The notes: a model not told the origin generated them from the sequence alone. A stretch of 64,000 nt of DNA from Blastococcus mobilis (GCF_900188025.1 NZ_FZNO01000024.1:20772-84771); one strand, 5' to 3'. Shown: positions 1 to 8,931, counted from the first letter of the stretch. Translations and numbers: made by a program.

Positions 1-1
1 C

Positions 2-919
2 TTCGCGGTGATCGGGGGCCTGTGCCACCGGTGGTGGTGGTACCTGCTGCTTCCGGTGGCCCTGACCGCGACGATGCAGTCACCCTCGCGGACGGCCACT
101 GTCACGGTGCTCGTGACCAGCGTCTTCTTCTTCGTCCTGCTCTCCAGGACGCCTGGGCTGCCCCGCAGGAGGCCACCCGTCGCGCCGTCGCACTGGCGAA
201 CGGCGAGCCTGTTCTCCTTCGTGGGCGCGCTGGGTCTGGTCTATTTCTCCTTCGTCGGGCAGGCGCTCGAGAAGTCGGAGGTCGAGCCGGGGCTGCGGAC
301 CGCCGGCTGGCTGCCCGACTTCCTGGTGCAGCCGCTGCTGTACCAGCTGGGCAGCGTCAGCGCCTTCTCCGCTGCGCTGGACGAACCGCCCGACGGCGAG
401 GGGCCCTATGGCGCCTTCGGCCGGTCGGTCTACGCGGTCGTGAAGCTGGTGCAACTGGTGGGCGTCGACATCCCCACCCCCGCCCCGTTCGCCAGCTACG
501 TCGAGATCCCCATCCCCTTCAACACCTACACGGCGTTCGGCGACGCCTACTTCGACTTCGGGCTGACCGGGGTCCTCGTCGTGTTCCTGTTCACGGGCCT
601 CGCCCTGCACACCCTGACCGTCTGGCCACGGCGCGGTCATCCCGGCTCGGCATGGGCGCTGAGCATGCTGATGGCCGTCCTGACGGCCACGCCCATCCAC
701 ATGCGCGTCCTCGACGGGGACATCCTCATCCCCGCCGCCATCGGCTGCGCCATGGTCGCGTTCGTGCTCCGCCCGGCAACTGCCCGCACGGCCGGGCCGG
801 CGGCCGTCCGGGCCGGGGGGCCCATGTTCACACCCCGGGGGGTGCCGCCCACGGACGGCAGCCCGGACCGCGGGGGACCGACCCCGTCCGGACGCGAGAC
901 GGAGGCGCGTGGCCGGTGA
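2..919 (+). CDS. Wzy-like polysaccharide polymerase, C-terminal part
   Basis: The frame is open at the left window edge, so the N-terminus is missing and about 305 residues are visible. They contain several hydrophobic segments (roughly residues 10-25, 35-50, 70-90, 185-205, 222-240 and 245-260) and a long polar loop after the third, rich in Pro/Tyr/Phe around residues 155-180. That is the pattern of O-antigen polymerase/oligosaccharide repeat unit polymerases, which join lipid-linked repeat units on the outer face of the membrane. The tail after residue 260 is Pro/Gly/Arg-rich and low-complexity. The stop overlaps a GTG start of the glycosyltransferase downstream, so the two are probably coupled. 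The family call rests on topology and neighbours only; an EpsG- or Wzy-type assignment is not certain. Confidence 0.7.
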   Translation, partial: FAVIGGLCHRWWWYLLLPVALTATMQSPSRTATVTVLVTSVFFFVLLSRTPGLPRRRPPVAPSHWRTASLFSFVGALGLVYFSFVGQALEKSEVEPGLRTAGWLPDFLVQPLLYQLGSVSAFSAALDEPPDGEGPYGAFGRSVYAVVKLVQLVGVDIPTPAPFASYVEIPIPFNTYTAFGDAYFDFGLTGVLVVFLFTGLALHTLTVWPRRGHPGSAWALSMLMAVLTATPIHMRVLDGDILIPAAIGCAMVAFVLRPATARTAGPAAVRAGGPMFTPRGVPPTDGSPDRGGPTPSGRETEARGR

Positions 920-2022
920 CCGACGTGCACGGGAAAGGGGACGGCGTGCCTGATCGACCCGTCCGGGTAGGACTGGTGACCAGCGTGGGGCGCACGCTGG
1001 ACGCCTTCTTCCCGGCGATCGTGGAGCGGCTCGAGGAACGAGGGTTCGCGGTCTCCTCGGCGAGCGGCACGCAGTCCCGGCTGCCCGCCTGGACCCCGCT
1101 GGCCGGCTTCAGCCAGCGACCGTCCTGGAGCGTTCCGACCGCCATCCGGGCCGTCCGGGCCTGGTCCCGGGAACTCGACCACGACGTCGTCATCACCAAC
1201 ACCGCCACCGCCTCGGCCCTGGTGCGAGCGGCTCGCCTGCGCGCCCCGGTCATCTACTTCTGCCATGGCCTGCACTGGGGCCGGGACACCGAACCCGGTG
1301 CGCTCCCCTGGCGGGTCGTGGAGACGGCCCTGCTCCGCCGGACGGCCGGCGTGATCACGATCAACCGCGACGACCAGGCCTGGTTCGAGCGGCACGGCGG
1401 GCCGCGGGTGCACCGGCTGCCGTACGGCGTCGGCGTCCCGCTGGAGGACTATCCGCAGGCCGACGTCCCCGACGGGAGCCTGGACCTGCTGTGGGTGGGT
1501 GACTTCACGCCACGCAAGCGGCCCCTCCTGGCGGTCGCGGTGATCCGGCGGCTGGTCGACCGAGGCTGCGACGTGCGGCTGCGCATGCTGGGCGACGGGC
1601 CACTGCACACTGCGGTCCTGCGGGAGATCGCCGCGCAGGGGCTCGACCGGGTCATCCGGGCGGACGGCCGGGGCCGCGTCGCCCCGGCGCTGGCATCTGC
1701 CACCGCCCTCCTCCACACCGCCGAGTGGGAGGGCCTGCCCCGGGTGGCGCTCGAGGCGGCGGCGGTCGGGCGCTGGAGCTACGGCTTCGACGTGAAGGGC
1801 CTCCGCGATGCGCCCCTGGTGCGGGTCGCGCCGGACGGCGACGTCGACTCCCTGGCCCGGCTGATCCAGGACGACGACGCGCGGGGCGCCCTCAGGGAGG
1901 TACCGGACGTGCGGACCTCGCTCAGCGTGACCGCTGCGGCCGACGGCATCGGCGCAGCCATCCTCGACACGCTGGGCCGCTCGCAGCCGGCGCACCGGGA
2001 CGGGAGCCGCCCGACCGAGTGA
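916..2022 (+). CDS. GT4-type glycosyltransferase
   Basis: A GT-B fold glycosyltransferase. The N-terminal half begins VRVGLVTS and carries a YFCHGLHWG segment. The C-terminal half has the donor-side pattern: LLWVGDFTPRKRP, RLRMLGDGPL, then a TAEWEGLPRVALEAAAVG segment that corresponds to the E-x7-E motif of family GT4. It would add one sugar to the lipid-linked repeat unit at the cytoplasmic face. GTG 916 overlaps the upstream stop (GTGA) and has GGAGG ten bases before it. GTG 946 with a closer GAAAGGGG is an equally reasonable start; both precede the first beta strand. Length (about 360 residues) is normal. Donor and acceptor sugars cannot be read from the sequence. Confidence 0.85.
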   Translation: MTDVHGKGDGVPDRPVRVGLVTSVGRTLDAFFPAIVERLEERGFAVSSASGTQSRLPAWTPLAGFSQRPSWSVPTAIRAVRAWSRELDHDVVITNTATASALVRAARLRAPVIYFCHGLHWGRDTEPGALPWRVVETALLRRTAGVITINRDDQAWFERHGGPRVHRLPYGVGVPLEDYPQADVPDGSLDLLWVGDFTPRKRPLLAVAVIRRLVDRGCDVRLRMLGDGPLHTAVLREIAAQGLDRVIRADGRGRVAPALASATALLHTAEWEGLPRVALEAAAVGRWSYGFDVKGLRDAPLVRVAPDGDVDSLARLIQDDDARGALREVPDVRTSLSVTAAADGIGAAILDTLGRSQPAHRDGSRPTE

Positions 2023-2048
2023 AGCGCGGGCCGGCGAGCCGCCCTCCG

Positions 2049-2066
2049 GGCTGCTGTCCGGCAGCC
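2049..2066. terminator. Weak hairpin between convergent genes
   Basis: A 6-bp stem (GGCTGC/GCAGCC) with a 6-base loop lies in the short gap between the stop of the GT4 gene and the stop of the converging FemAB-like gene. There is no T-run. The position fits a bidirectional terminator, but the stem is short for such GC-rich DNA. Confidence 0.3.
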
Positions 2067-2070
2067 GTGC

Positions 2071-3144
2071 TCAGGGGGCGCGCCAGGGTGGGAAGAACCC
2101 GTCCGTGTCATCGGTCCCCGCCAGCTCCCGGTACCGCAGGCGGTCGTGGACGATCTTGGCGATGTGGAACGGCAGCGGCTCGCTCTGTGGGTCGTAGCGG
2201 TGCTTGAAGACGTACAGCGAGGACTCCGCCGAGCCGCCGACCCCGCCGCCGAGGTGGAAGAGCGTCATGCCGCGGGCCTGCGCCCACTCGGCCGCAGCGA
2301 GGAAGCAGCGGTTGGAGGCACCGATCGAGCGGGCCGCCTCGTCCGAGGCGCCCAGGTGGTAGTGCAGCCGGGAACCTTCGGCGAAGCACAGCAGTGAGGC
2401 GACGAGCCGGCCCTCGAGCCGGCCCTCGACGAGGACGGGTTGCAGGGTCCCGCCGTCGGCCAGCAGGGCCTCCCAGTACTCGGTCGGGAAGTAGAAGAAG
2501 GGGTGTGCCTGCTGGCGGCGCATGGTGGCGACGTAGAGCTCGCGGAAGTCGGCCAGCGAGTCCGGTCGGGGCACGACGGCGACCTCGAGGCCGGCTCGCT
2601 CGGCTCGGCGCGCCGCCCGTCGGTGGTGCGGATGCATGCCGGCCGTCAGGTCTCGCCCGGGCGACACGTCCCACGCCACGGTGGAACCGACGAGGACGGT
2701 CTCGGCCCTGGCCGGGAGCAACCGGTGGTTGTCGAGCAGGGGGTGGCATCGCAGGAACGTCGCCACGACCCCGTTGGCTCGGGCCCACGTGTCGAGGGCG
2801 CGTCCGAACGCGGGACGAGCGCCGCCCGTCCTCGCCGTCGGCCCGCCGTACCCGTAGGCGCTGGTGGCGTCCCAGCCCGTCCCGTCCGGCAGCAGCCGCA
2901 GCAGCAGCGGCAGCGCCATCTCGCCGGTCCGGTGCCGGAAGTGCAGCAGCACCGGCTCGGTCCCGGGCACCTCCAGCAGCGCCGAGGCACGGTGGTACGC
3001 CGCCCGGGTGTAGGTGTCCAGTCCGCCGAGGCGGGCGATCAGCGCGTCCCACTCGTCCAGGGGGACGACCTCGACGTCGCCCACCGAGGCGACGGATGCG
3101 GGCTCGGGCGCGCTCGACGGCGGCTGCAACTCCGGGCTGGCCAC
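2071..3144 (-). CDS. FemAB/GNAT-type acyltransferase
   Basis: A 357-residue protein of the FemAB-like Acetyltransf_6 class. Recognisable parts are the N-terminal half-domain (YHRASALLEVPG...FRHRTGEMALPLLLR), the basic DLTAGMHPHHRRAARRAERAG segment that in this class precedes the second GNAT fold, the YVATMRRQQAHPFFYFP segment, and the C-terminal LFHLGGGVGGS turn. Such proteins transfer an acyl or aminoacyl group from CoA or tRNA; those in polysaccharide loci probably decorate a sugar, which is inference. It has its own orientation, converging on the GT4 gene. The GTG start at 3144 lacks a clear ribosome site, and the first 25 residues are low-complexity, so a later start is possible. Confidence 0.75.
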   Translation of the reverse strand: MASPELQPPSSAPEPASVASVGDVEVVPLDEWDALIARLGGLDTYTRAAYHRASALLEVPGTEPVLLHFRHRTGEMALPLLLRLLPDGTGWDATSAYGYGGPTARTGGARPAFGRALDTWARANGVVATFLRCHPLLDNHRLLPARAETVLVGSTVAWDVSPGRDLTAGMHPHHRRAARRAERAGLEVAVVPRPDSLADFRELYVATMRRQQAHPFFYFPTEYWEALLADGGTLQPVLVEGRLEGRLVASLLCFAEGSRLHYHLGASDEAARSIGASNRCFLAAAEWAQARGMTLFHLGGGVGGSAESSLYVFKHRYDPQSEPLPFHIAKIVHDRLRYRELAGTDDTDGFFPPWRAP

Positions 3145-3673
3145 CGTCAGCCGCGCTCGACGCGCCCGCGAGGGACGGACAGAGGGGTCGGCCGTCCCTC
3201 GGGGAGTCGGGAGAAGTCCACGTCCCGGAGGCTAACGCCGCCGGGCGGGGTCCATAAGGCCTCACGCTGCGTGAATGCACCGAGGAGAGGACCGCTGTCA
3301 CGGCGAGGTCGTCCCACCGCGTCTTGGGCGGTGGCGGACCCCGGCCGGCACCGGACATGCCGCCGTCACCAGCGACGGACTGCCCGGGCCGTCGCTGTCG
3401 ACAGCGCAGACGCAATCGCGAGGTGACGGAGGATGACGACAGACCGTTGCGTCACCGCGCAGTTCCTCAACCACTGTGCGTCATATCCGCAGAACGATGC
3501 GCCGATCCTCGGCGAACCGCCGCGCCCACGGTCCCCGTCGTCCCAACTGCCGCGCAGAACGAAGGTCACACGACCCACTTGCGGCATTACCGTCCGCCCC
3601 TGGTCGCTCGACCGACACAGCGACACACGTGCGGACTCCACTGGGAGGAGTCCGCTGGTGAAACGGGGGGCGC
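3145..3673. other. 529-bp divergent intergenic region
   Basis: This region separates the FemAB-like gene (leftward) from the Wzz/BY-kinase gene (rightward). An ATG at 3433 preceded directly by GGAGG opens a frame that runs through, but its product resembles nothing and overlaps real genes in another frame, so I do not call it. The only clear structure is the hairpin at 3631-3655. No promoter with convincing -35 and -10 boxes stands out. Confidence 0.5.
3631..3655 (+). promoter_or_regulatory. 9-bp hairpin in the leader of the Wzz/BY-kinase gene
   Basis: A perfect 9-bp inverted repeat, GCGGACTCC and GGAGTCCGC with a 7-base loop, ends 18 bases before the GTG start at 3674. The right arm contains a GGAG that could itself act as a ribosome site if unfolded. 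It could be an operator, an attenuator or a translation switch; the sequence alone does not decide. Confidence 0.35.
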
Positions 3674-5125
3674 GTGCAGGGCAACGTCACGCTCAGGTCC
3701 TTACGGGACCACAGCTACTTCATCGTCCTCGGCGTGCTCCTCGGGCTGGGCGCGGCCGGCCTGCTGACCTGGACGACCGAGCGGACCTACACCTCGTCGA
3801 CACAGCTCTTCGTGGGCGCGGTCGGTGCCACGGACACGGCCGACGCCTACGAGGGCAACCTCTTCTCGCAGGAACGGGTCGCGTCCTACGCCCAGATACT
3901 CACCTCACCGGACCTCGCCGAGCGGGTCGTCGACGAGCTCGGGCTCGATCTGACCGCCGGGGAGCTGGCGGCGAAGGTGACCGCCGCACCCGTGCCGGAG
4001 ACCGTGGTCCTCGAGGTCAAGGTCACCGACACGTCGGCCGAGCGCGCACAGGCCATCGCGACGTCCCTGGGACGCCAGTTCGCCAGCCGGGTGACCGAGC
4101 TGGAGACCCCCGCGGGCGCGTCCTCGTCGACCGTCGCCGTCAGCACGATCCAGACACCCGACTTCAACCCCGAACCGGCGAGCCCCGACGTTCCCGGCAC
4201 CCTCGGTCGTGGAGCTGCCATCGGCCTGGTCCTGGGCACGGGGGTCGCCCTGCTGCGGACCCGGACCGACCGGGCCGTCCGGAGGGACGACGACGTGGAG
4301 GAGGCGGCCGGCGCCCACGTGGTCGGGCGGGTCCTCGAGCAGCATCGATGGGCCCGGACCCGCCTGCCCGCCGATGTGTTCGGCCAGTCCCCGGCCGCGG
4401 AGGCCTACCGGGCTCTGCGGGTGAATCTCCGCCACCTCGACGGGCGGCGTCGGCCGCAGGCCGTCGTCGTGACCGGCCCGTTGCCCGGCGCCGGCGCCTC
4501 CACCGTCGCGGTCAACCTGTCGGCCTCGCTGGCCGCGTCCGGTCAGCGGGTACTCCTCATCGACGGCGACCTGCGCCGCCCGCGGGTCACCCACTGCCTG
4601 GGTCTCCCGGACGGTCCAGGCCTGACCGACGTCCTGACCGGGTCGGCAGAGCTGCACGACGTGGTGCGGCCCTGGCGTGGCGGGCGACTGTCCGTCCTGG
4701 GTGCCGGTCCCCTTCCCTCCGACCCCGAGGCGTTGCTCGGTTCGGCCAGGATGCGCTCGTTGCTGGACGTGCTGCGCGACCAGTACGACCAGGTGATCCT
4801 CGATGCGCCACCCCTGCTCTCCGTCGTCGACGCCGCCGTGCTGAGCGCCGTCGCCGACAGCTGCCTGCTGGTCGCCCGTTACGGCCGGACCAGGCGCGAG
4901 CACCTGGCCGAGGCCGCGGCCATGGTGACCCGCGTGCGCGTCCCCTCCCTCGGCGTGGTGCTCAACCGGGTGCCCCGGCGGGCCGCCGTCGGCTCCCCGG
5001 GAGCCCGCGGTTACCGGGCCGAGGGCCATCGCAGGACGACCGAGACCATGGTCGCCGGATCGTCGGCCGACCCCGATGCGCGCCCCGGCGCGGGCGCTCC
5101 CGACCGACTCCCGCCCCACGAGTGA
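3674..5125 (+). CDS. Wzz-BY-kinase protein with Walker A Lys replaced by Ala
   Basis: A polysaccharide co-polymerase fused to a tyrosine-kinase-like domain (483 residues). A Wzz domain lies between two membrane segments (about 15-33 and 178-195); a Mrp/MinD-type ATPase domain follows from about 240. Walker A' (LLIDGDLRRP, 294-303) and Walker B (VILDAPPLL, 374-382) are intact. The P-loop reads PGAGAST (271-277), so Ala275 (codon GCC at 4496-4498) stands where BY-kinases have the invariant ATP-binding Lys. The C-terminal tail has one Tyr (Tyr in ARGYRAEG) instead of a Tyr cluster. The paralogue at 56807-58303 aligns without gaps over the first 310 residues and keeps Lys275. It is probably a kinase-inactive partner or scaffold. 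GTG start follows a G-rich stretch. Confidence 0.9.
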   Translation: MQGNVTLRSLRDHSYFIVLGVLLGLGAAGLLTWTTERTYTSSTQLFVGAVGATDTADAYEGNLFSQERVASYAQILTSPDLAERVVDELGLDLTAGELAAKVTAAPVPETVVLEVKVTDTSAERAQAIATSLGRQFASRVTELETPAGASSSTVAVSTIQTPDFNPEPASPDVPGTLGRGAAIGLVLGTGVALLRTRTDRAVRRDDDVEEAAGAHVVGRVLEQHRWARTRLPADVFGQSPAAEAYRALRVNLRHLDGRRRPQAVVVTGPLPGAGASTVAVNLSASLAASGQRVLLIDGDLRRPRVTHCLGLPDGPGLTDVLTGSAELHDVVRPWRGGRLSVLGAGPLPSDPEALLGSARMRSLLDVLRDQYDQVILDAPPLLSVVDAAVLSAVADSCLLVARYGRTRREHLAEAAAMVTRVRVPSLGVVLNRVPRRAAVGSPGARGYRAEGHRRTTETMVAGSSADPDARPGAGAPDRLPPHE

Positions 5126-5226
5126 GCGGCATGCGACGCCGTCGCGCACTGGTCCGCGGGACGGCGAACCCCTCCGAAGGGACTGGACAGGCACCGACAC
5201 GGCAGGCATCGGGATCGGAGGCTGGC

Positions 5227-7068
5227 ATGGCCGGCAAGGACCGCAACTGGCGCTGGACGATCATCCGCCTCGCGATGCTGGGCGGCGACCTGATCTCCCT
5301 CGCAGCCGGGCTGGTCCTCGCCACGACGGCCAGGTACACGGGCTCGCTGGACCAGATGAACACCAACGGGCTGCTGGTCGGGATGGCGCTGACGACGCTG
5401 GTCTTCCCCATCGCCTCGACCGTGCTGCGGCTCCACCAGGGCCGCTACGCGGTGGGCAGCGCCGAGGAGTTGAAGAGCCTGGGCGCCGCCGTCGGTATCA
5501 CCGCGCTCGCGGTCCTGACCGTCGTCGCCCTGGCGGGTTCCCCCCGCCTGCTCCCGTTGAGCGTCCCGGCCATCGCCGCCGTCCTCTCCTTCGTCATCAT
5601 GATCGGCTTCCGGCTGGCCCTCAGGAGCCAGCGGGAGGGCGCCGTCCGCCCGCGGACCGGGCAGCGCACCCTCGTGTTCGGGGCCGGCATCGCCGGCGAG
5701 CAGCTGGTCCGGTCGATGCTGGCCGATCCGGCCAGTCCCTATCTGCCGGTGGGCCTCCTGGACGACGACCCGACCAAGCGGCATCTCCGCATCCGCGGGG
5801 TCCGCATGATGGGCGGGCGCGAGCGGCTGGGCGCCGCGGCGGCCGCGACCGGCGCCGAGGTGGTGGTGGTGGCGCTGCCCTCGGCGGGATCGGAGCTGGT
5901 CCGCGACATCTCGCAGCGGGCTTCCGAGGCGGACCTGGTGGTGAAGGTGCTCCCGCGCGTGGCCGACCTGCTCAACCGGCGCGTGGGCATCCGGGACGTC
6001 CGCGACATCGATGTCGCCGACCTGCTCGGCCGGCGGCAGATCGACACGAACGTCACCGAGATCGCGCACTACCTCCGCGGGAAGCGGGTCCTGGTCACCG
6101 GCGCCGGCGGCTCCATCGGCTCCGAGCTCTGCCGCCAGATCCACCGGTTCGGCCCCGGCGAGCTGCTGATGCTCGACCGGGACGAGTCGGCACTGCACGC
6201 GCTCGAGCTGTCGATCTTCGGCGAGGCCCGCCTCGATCTCCCCCAGGCCATCCTCGCCGACATCCGGGACGCCGCGACGCTGGAGAGCCTGTTCGCCGAA
6301 CGGCGCCCCGACGTGGTGTTCCACGCCGCCGCCCTCAAGCACGTGAACATGCTCGAGCAGTATCCGGACGAGGGCTGGAAGACCAACGTGCTCGGCACGC
6401 GGAACGTCCTGTCCGCGGCGACCGCCGTCGGCGTCACGCACTTCATCAACGTCTCGACGGACAAGGCCGCGGACCCGGCCAACGTCCTCGGTCACACCAA
6501 GCGCATCGCGGAGCAGCTGACCGCGGCCTACGCCCAGCGCGGCACCGGCCAGTACCTGTCGGTGCGGTTCGGCAACGTCCTGGGCAGCCGGGGATCGGTC
6601 CTCGAGACGTTCGCCGCCCAGATCGCCCGCGGCGGCCCCGTCACGATCACCCACCCCGAGGTGACCCGGTACTTCATGACGATCCCCGAGGCGGTCCAGC
6701 TGGTCATCCAGGCCGGTGCGATCGGGAGGAACGGGGAGGCGCTGGTCCTGGACATGGGCACTCCGGTACGCATCCGCGACGTGGCCACCCACCTGATCAA
6801 TCTGGAGGGGCGGCCCATCGACATCGAGATCACCGGGCTGCGGCCCGGCGAGAAGCTGCACGAGGACCTGTTCGGCTCCGGCGAGCACGGCAGCCGCCCG
6901 ATCCATCCCATGATCAGCCACGTGGCCGTTCCGCCGCTCTCCCCGACGGACCTGGACCGTCTGCCGAGGCGGTACGTCCTCGAGTCGAACACGACCGCGG
7001 ACCCCCCCGACGGATCCCTGCGGCTGGGGAACACCGCCGTGGGCGACTCGCGAAGTGTTGCGTCGTGA
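5227..7068 (+). CDS. Membrane UDP-sugar 4,6-dehydratase (PglF/CapD/FlaA1 type)
   Basis: A 613-residue polysaccharide-type nucleoside-diphosphate sugar dehydratase. Four membrane segments lie in residues 10-130, then a first Rossmann-like domain (FGAGIAGEQL at 151-160) and a second one with VTGAGGSIGSEL and the catalytic STDKA segment. The short-chain-dehydrogenase Tyr position, often Met in FlaA1/PglF, is Leu421, four before Lys425. Such enzymes convert UDP-GlcNAc to the 4-keto-6-deoxy sugar, the first step towards diacetylbacillosamine. ATG 5227 has CGGAGG five bases upstream. It is followed at once by the aminotransferase through a GTGA overlap, which supports that pathway. Upstream in-frame extension is not coding. 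Confidence 0.88.
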   Translation: MAGKDRNWRWTIIRLAMLGGDLISLAAGLVLATTARYTGSLDQMNTNGLLVGMALTTLVFPIASTVLRLHQGRYAVGSAEELKSLGAAVGITALAVLTVVALAGSPRLLPLSVPAIAAVLSFVIMIGFRLALRSQREGAVRPRTGQRTLVFGAGIAGEQLVRSMLADPASPYLPVGLLDDDPTKRHLRIRGVRMMGGRERLGAAAAATGAEVVVVALPSAGSELVRDISQRASEADLVVKVLPRVADLLNRRVGIRDVRDIDVADLLGRRQIDTNVTEIAHYLRGKRVLVTGAGGSIGSELCRQIHRFGPGELLMLDRDESALHALELSIFGEARLDLPQAILADIRDAATLESLFAERRPDVVFHAAALKHVNMLEQYPDEGWKTNVLGTRNVLSAATAVGVTHFINVSTDKAADPANVLGHTKRIAEQLTAAYAQRGTGQYLSVRFGNVLGSRGSVLETFAAQIARGGPVTITHPEVTRYFMTIPEAVQLVIQAGAIGRNGEALVLDMGTPVRIRDVATHLINLEGRPIDIEITGLRPGEKLHEDLFGSGEHGSRPIHPMISHVAVPPLSPTDLDRLPRRYVLESNTTADPPDGSLRLGNTAVGDSRSVAS

Positions 7069-8222
7069 CGGCGGCACCTGCCCAGCGGGGCGCGCGGATC
7101 CTGCTGTCGTCCCCCGACGTGGGCGGCCGCGAGCAGGAACTGGTCGCCGAGGCCATCGCGTCGGGGTGGATCGCCCCGCTGGGGCCGATGGTCGACGCAT
7201 TCGAGGAGCGGATCGCCGAGCGGTGCGGCCGTCGTCACGCCGTCGCCCTCTCATCGGGCACGGCCGCCCTCCATCTGGGGCTGCTGGAACTGGGCGTGCG
7301 CCCCGGGACGGCGGTGATCGTCCCGACGCTGACGTTCGCGGCCACCGCGAACGCCGTGACCTACTGCGGCGCCGAGCCGGTGTTCGTCGACTGCGACCCC
7401 GACTCCGGCGTCCTCAGCCCGGAGCTCCTCGAGCACGCGCTGCTGTCCCTGCAGCAGGCGGGCACGGACGTGTCCGCGGTCGTGCCGGTGGACCTGCTGG
7501 GTCGCTGTGCCGACTACACCGCGCTGGACCCGGTGTGTGACCGCTTCGGCGTCCCGGTCGTCTCCGACGCGGCCGAGTCCCTGGGTGCCGCGCACGCCTC
7601 CCGGCCCGCCGGGTCGTTCGGGGCCGTCGCCGCGCTCTCGTTCAACGGCAACAAGATCATGACCACCAGCGGCGGAGGGATGCTGCTGACCGACGACCCG
7701 CGGACCGCCGATCGGGTCCGCTATCTCAGCACCCAGGCCCGGCAACCGGCCGTGCACTACGAGCACACCGAGATCGGCTTCAACTACCGGATGAGCAACG
7801 TGCTCGCCGCACTCGGCCTGGCCCAGCTGGAGCGGCTGGACGGGATGATCGGCCGGCGCCGTGCGCTGCGCGAGCGGTACGCGGAGGTGTTCACCGGCAT
7901 CCCGGGTGCCGACATCTTCCAGCGGTCCGGGGACCGGTCCGACAACTGCTGGCTCACCGCGGTGATCGTGGACCGGGACCGGACGGGTTGGTCGGTCGAG
8001 GAGTTGCGGGCGGCACTGGAGGCGGCCGGCATCGAGTCCCGGCCACTGTGGAAGCCGATGCACCAGCAGCCGGTGTTCGCCGGTGCGCCTACCTACCTCG
8101 ACGGCTCCGCCGACCGGTTGTTCGACTGCGGGCTGACCCTGCCGAGCGGTTCGGCGCTCCGGGACGACCAGGTGGACACCGTCATGGGTGCCCTCGGCGC
8201 CTTCCTGGGAGAGCGGCGATGA
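7065..8222 (+). CDS. DegT/DnrJ/EryC1 aminotransferase (PglE-like)
   Basis: A PLP-dependent sugar aminotransferase of 385 residues. ALSSGTAALHLG (61-72) binds the cofactor phosphate, VVSDAAESLG (165-174) holds the Asp that contacts the pyridine N, and SFNGNKIMTTSGGG carries the Schiff-base Lys197. The context (dehydratase before, phosphoglycosyl transferase after, acetyltransferase nearby) matches PglE/LegC-type enzymes that aminate UDP-4-keto-6-deoxy-GlcNAc at C4. The GTG start overlaps the preceding stop (GTGA) and its own stop overlaps the next start (ATGA), so the three genes form a tightly coupled operon. The exact substrate is inference. Confidence 0.88.
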   Translation: MTAAPAQRGARILLSSPDVGGREQELVAEAIASGWIAPLGPMVDAFEERIAERCGRRHAVALSSGTAALHLGLLELGVRPGTAVIVPTLTFAATANAVTYCGAEPVFVDCDPDSGVLSPELLEHALLSLQQAGTDVSAVVPVDLLGRCADYTALDPVCDRFGVPVVSDAAESLGAAHASRPAGSFGAVAALSFNGNKIMTTSGGGMLLTDDPRTADRVRYLSTQARQPAVHYEHTEIGFNYRMSNVLAALGLAQLERLDGMIGRRRALRERYAEVFTGIPGADIFQRSGDRSDNCWLTAVIVDRDRTGWSVEELRAALEAAGIESRPLWKPMHQQPVFAGAPTYLDGSADRLFDCGLTLPSGSALRDDQVDTVMGALGAFLGERR

Positions 8223-8851
8223 GCCGGTCGCGCCGCGCGCTCTACCTCCCGGCGAAACGGGCCCTCGACGTGCTCGTCGCCGGCGTGGGGCTCCTGGTCT
8301 CGGCACCGGTCATGGCCGTCCTCGCGGTCGCCGTGCGGCGCGACGTGGGTTCCCCCGTGCTCTTCCGGCAGCTGCGTCCCGGCCGGCACGGTGAGCCGTT
8401 CGAGCTGGTCAAGTTCCGCACGATGCGGACACTGGGCAGCTCGGACAGCGTCGCCAACGATGCGGAGCGGCTGACGCCGTTCGGCCGCTGGCTGCGGAGC
8501 ACCAGCCTGGACGAGCTGCCGACCCTGTGGAACGTGCTGCGCGGGGACATGAGCCTCGTCGGGCCGCGGCCGCTGCTCATGGAGTATCTCGACCGGTACA
8601 CCCCGGTGCAGGCGCGCCGGCACGACGTCCGGCCCGGAGTGACGGGACTGGCCCAGGTCCGCGGGCGGAACCTGCTGAGCTGGGAGGAGAAGTTCGCCGC
8701 CGACGTCGAGTACGTCGACCGGATGGGCCCGGTCCTGGACGCGCGGATCCTGGCGGCGACGCTGGCCACGGTGCTGCGCCGCCAGGGCATCTCCGCGCCC
8801 GATGCCGCGACGATGCACCTGTTCACCGGCGAGCGTCGGGACGCCGCCTGA
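8219..8851 (+). CDS. Initiating phosphoglycosyl transferase (PglC-like)
   Basis: A small (210 residues) monotopic phosphoglycosyl transferase. One N-terminal membrane/re-entrant helix (residues 15-36) is followed by the family core: [34 protein letters not shown] split over two helices, with the catalytic Asp-Glu pair in LDELP, then RPGVTGLAQVRGRN. It lacks the long N-terminal membrane domain of WcaJ/WbaP and so is the PglC-like short form, which moves a sugar-1-phosphate (diNAcBac-1-P in Campylobacter) to undecaprenyl phosphate. ATG 8219 overlaps the aminotransferase stop. A strong hairpin lies 40 bp downstream. Confidence 0.9.
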   Translation: MSRSRRALYLPAKRALDVLVAGVGLLVSAPVMAVLAVAVRRDVGSPVLFRQLRPGRHGEPFELVKFRTMRTLGSSDSVANDAERLTPFGRWLRSTSLDELPTLWNVLRGDMSLVGPRPLLMEYLDRYTPVQARRHDVRPGVTGLAQVRGRNLLSWEEKFAADVEYVDRMGPVLDARILAATLATVLRRQGISAPDAATMHLFTGERRDAA

Positions 8852-8890
8852 GGGGCACGACCCCGAGCACCACGCCGGCAGGGCCCTGGA

Positions 8891-8920
8891 CGGCCGCCTC
8901 CGATGTCAGGAAGGCGGCCG
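8891..8920. terminator. Terminator hairpin between convergent operons
   Basis: A perfect 9-bp stem, CGGCCGCCT and AGGCGGCCG, with a 12-base loop. It sits between the stop of the phosphoglycosyl transferase gene and the stop of the oppositely oriented flavoprotein gene, so it can serve both. There is no T-tract, as is common in high-GC actinobacteria. Confidence 0.6.
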
Positions 8921-8931
8921 CGCGTCGACCG

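Noticed and set aside
22..915. Long in-frame N-terminal extension of the first GT4 gene
   Set aside because: It is antiphase to the polymerase gene, Arg/Gly/Pro-rich and has no family similarity; the GT fold begins after 946.
3433..5226. ATG with adjacent GGAGG opening a frame through to the dehydratase gene
   Set aside because: The frame overlaps the entire BY-kinase gene and its product is Arg/Pro-rich shadow sequence; the dehydratase has its own start and ribosome site at 5227.
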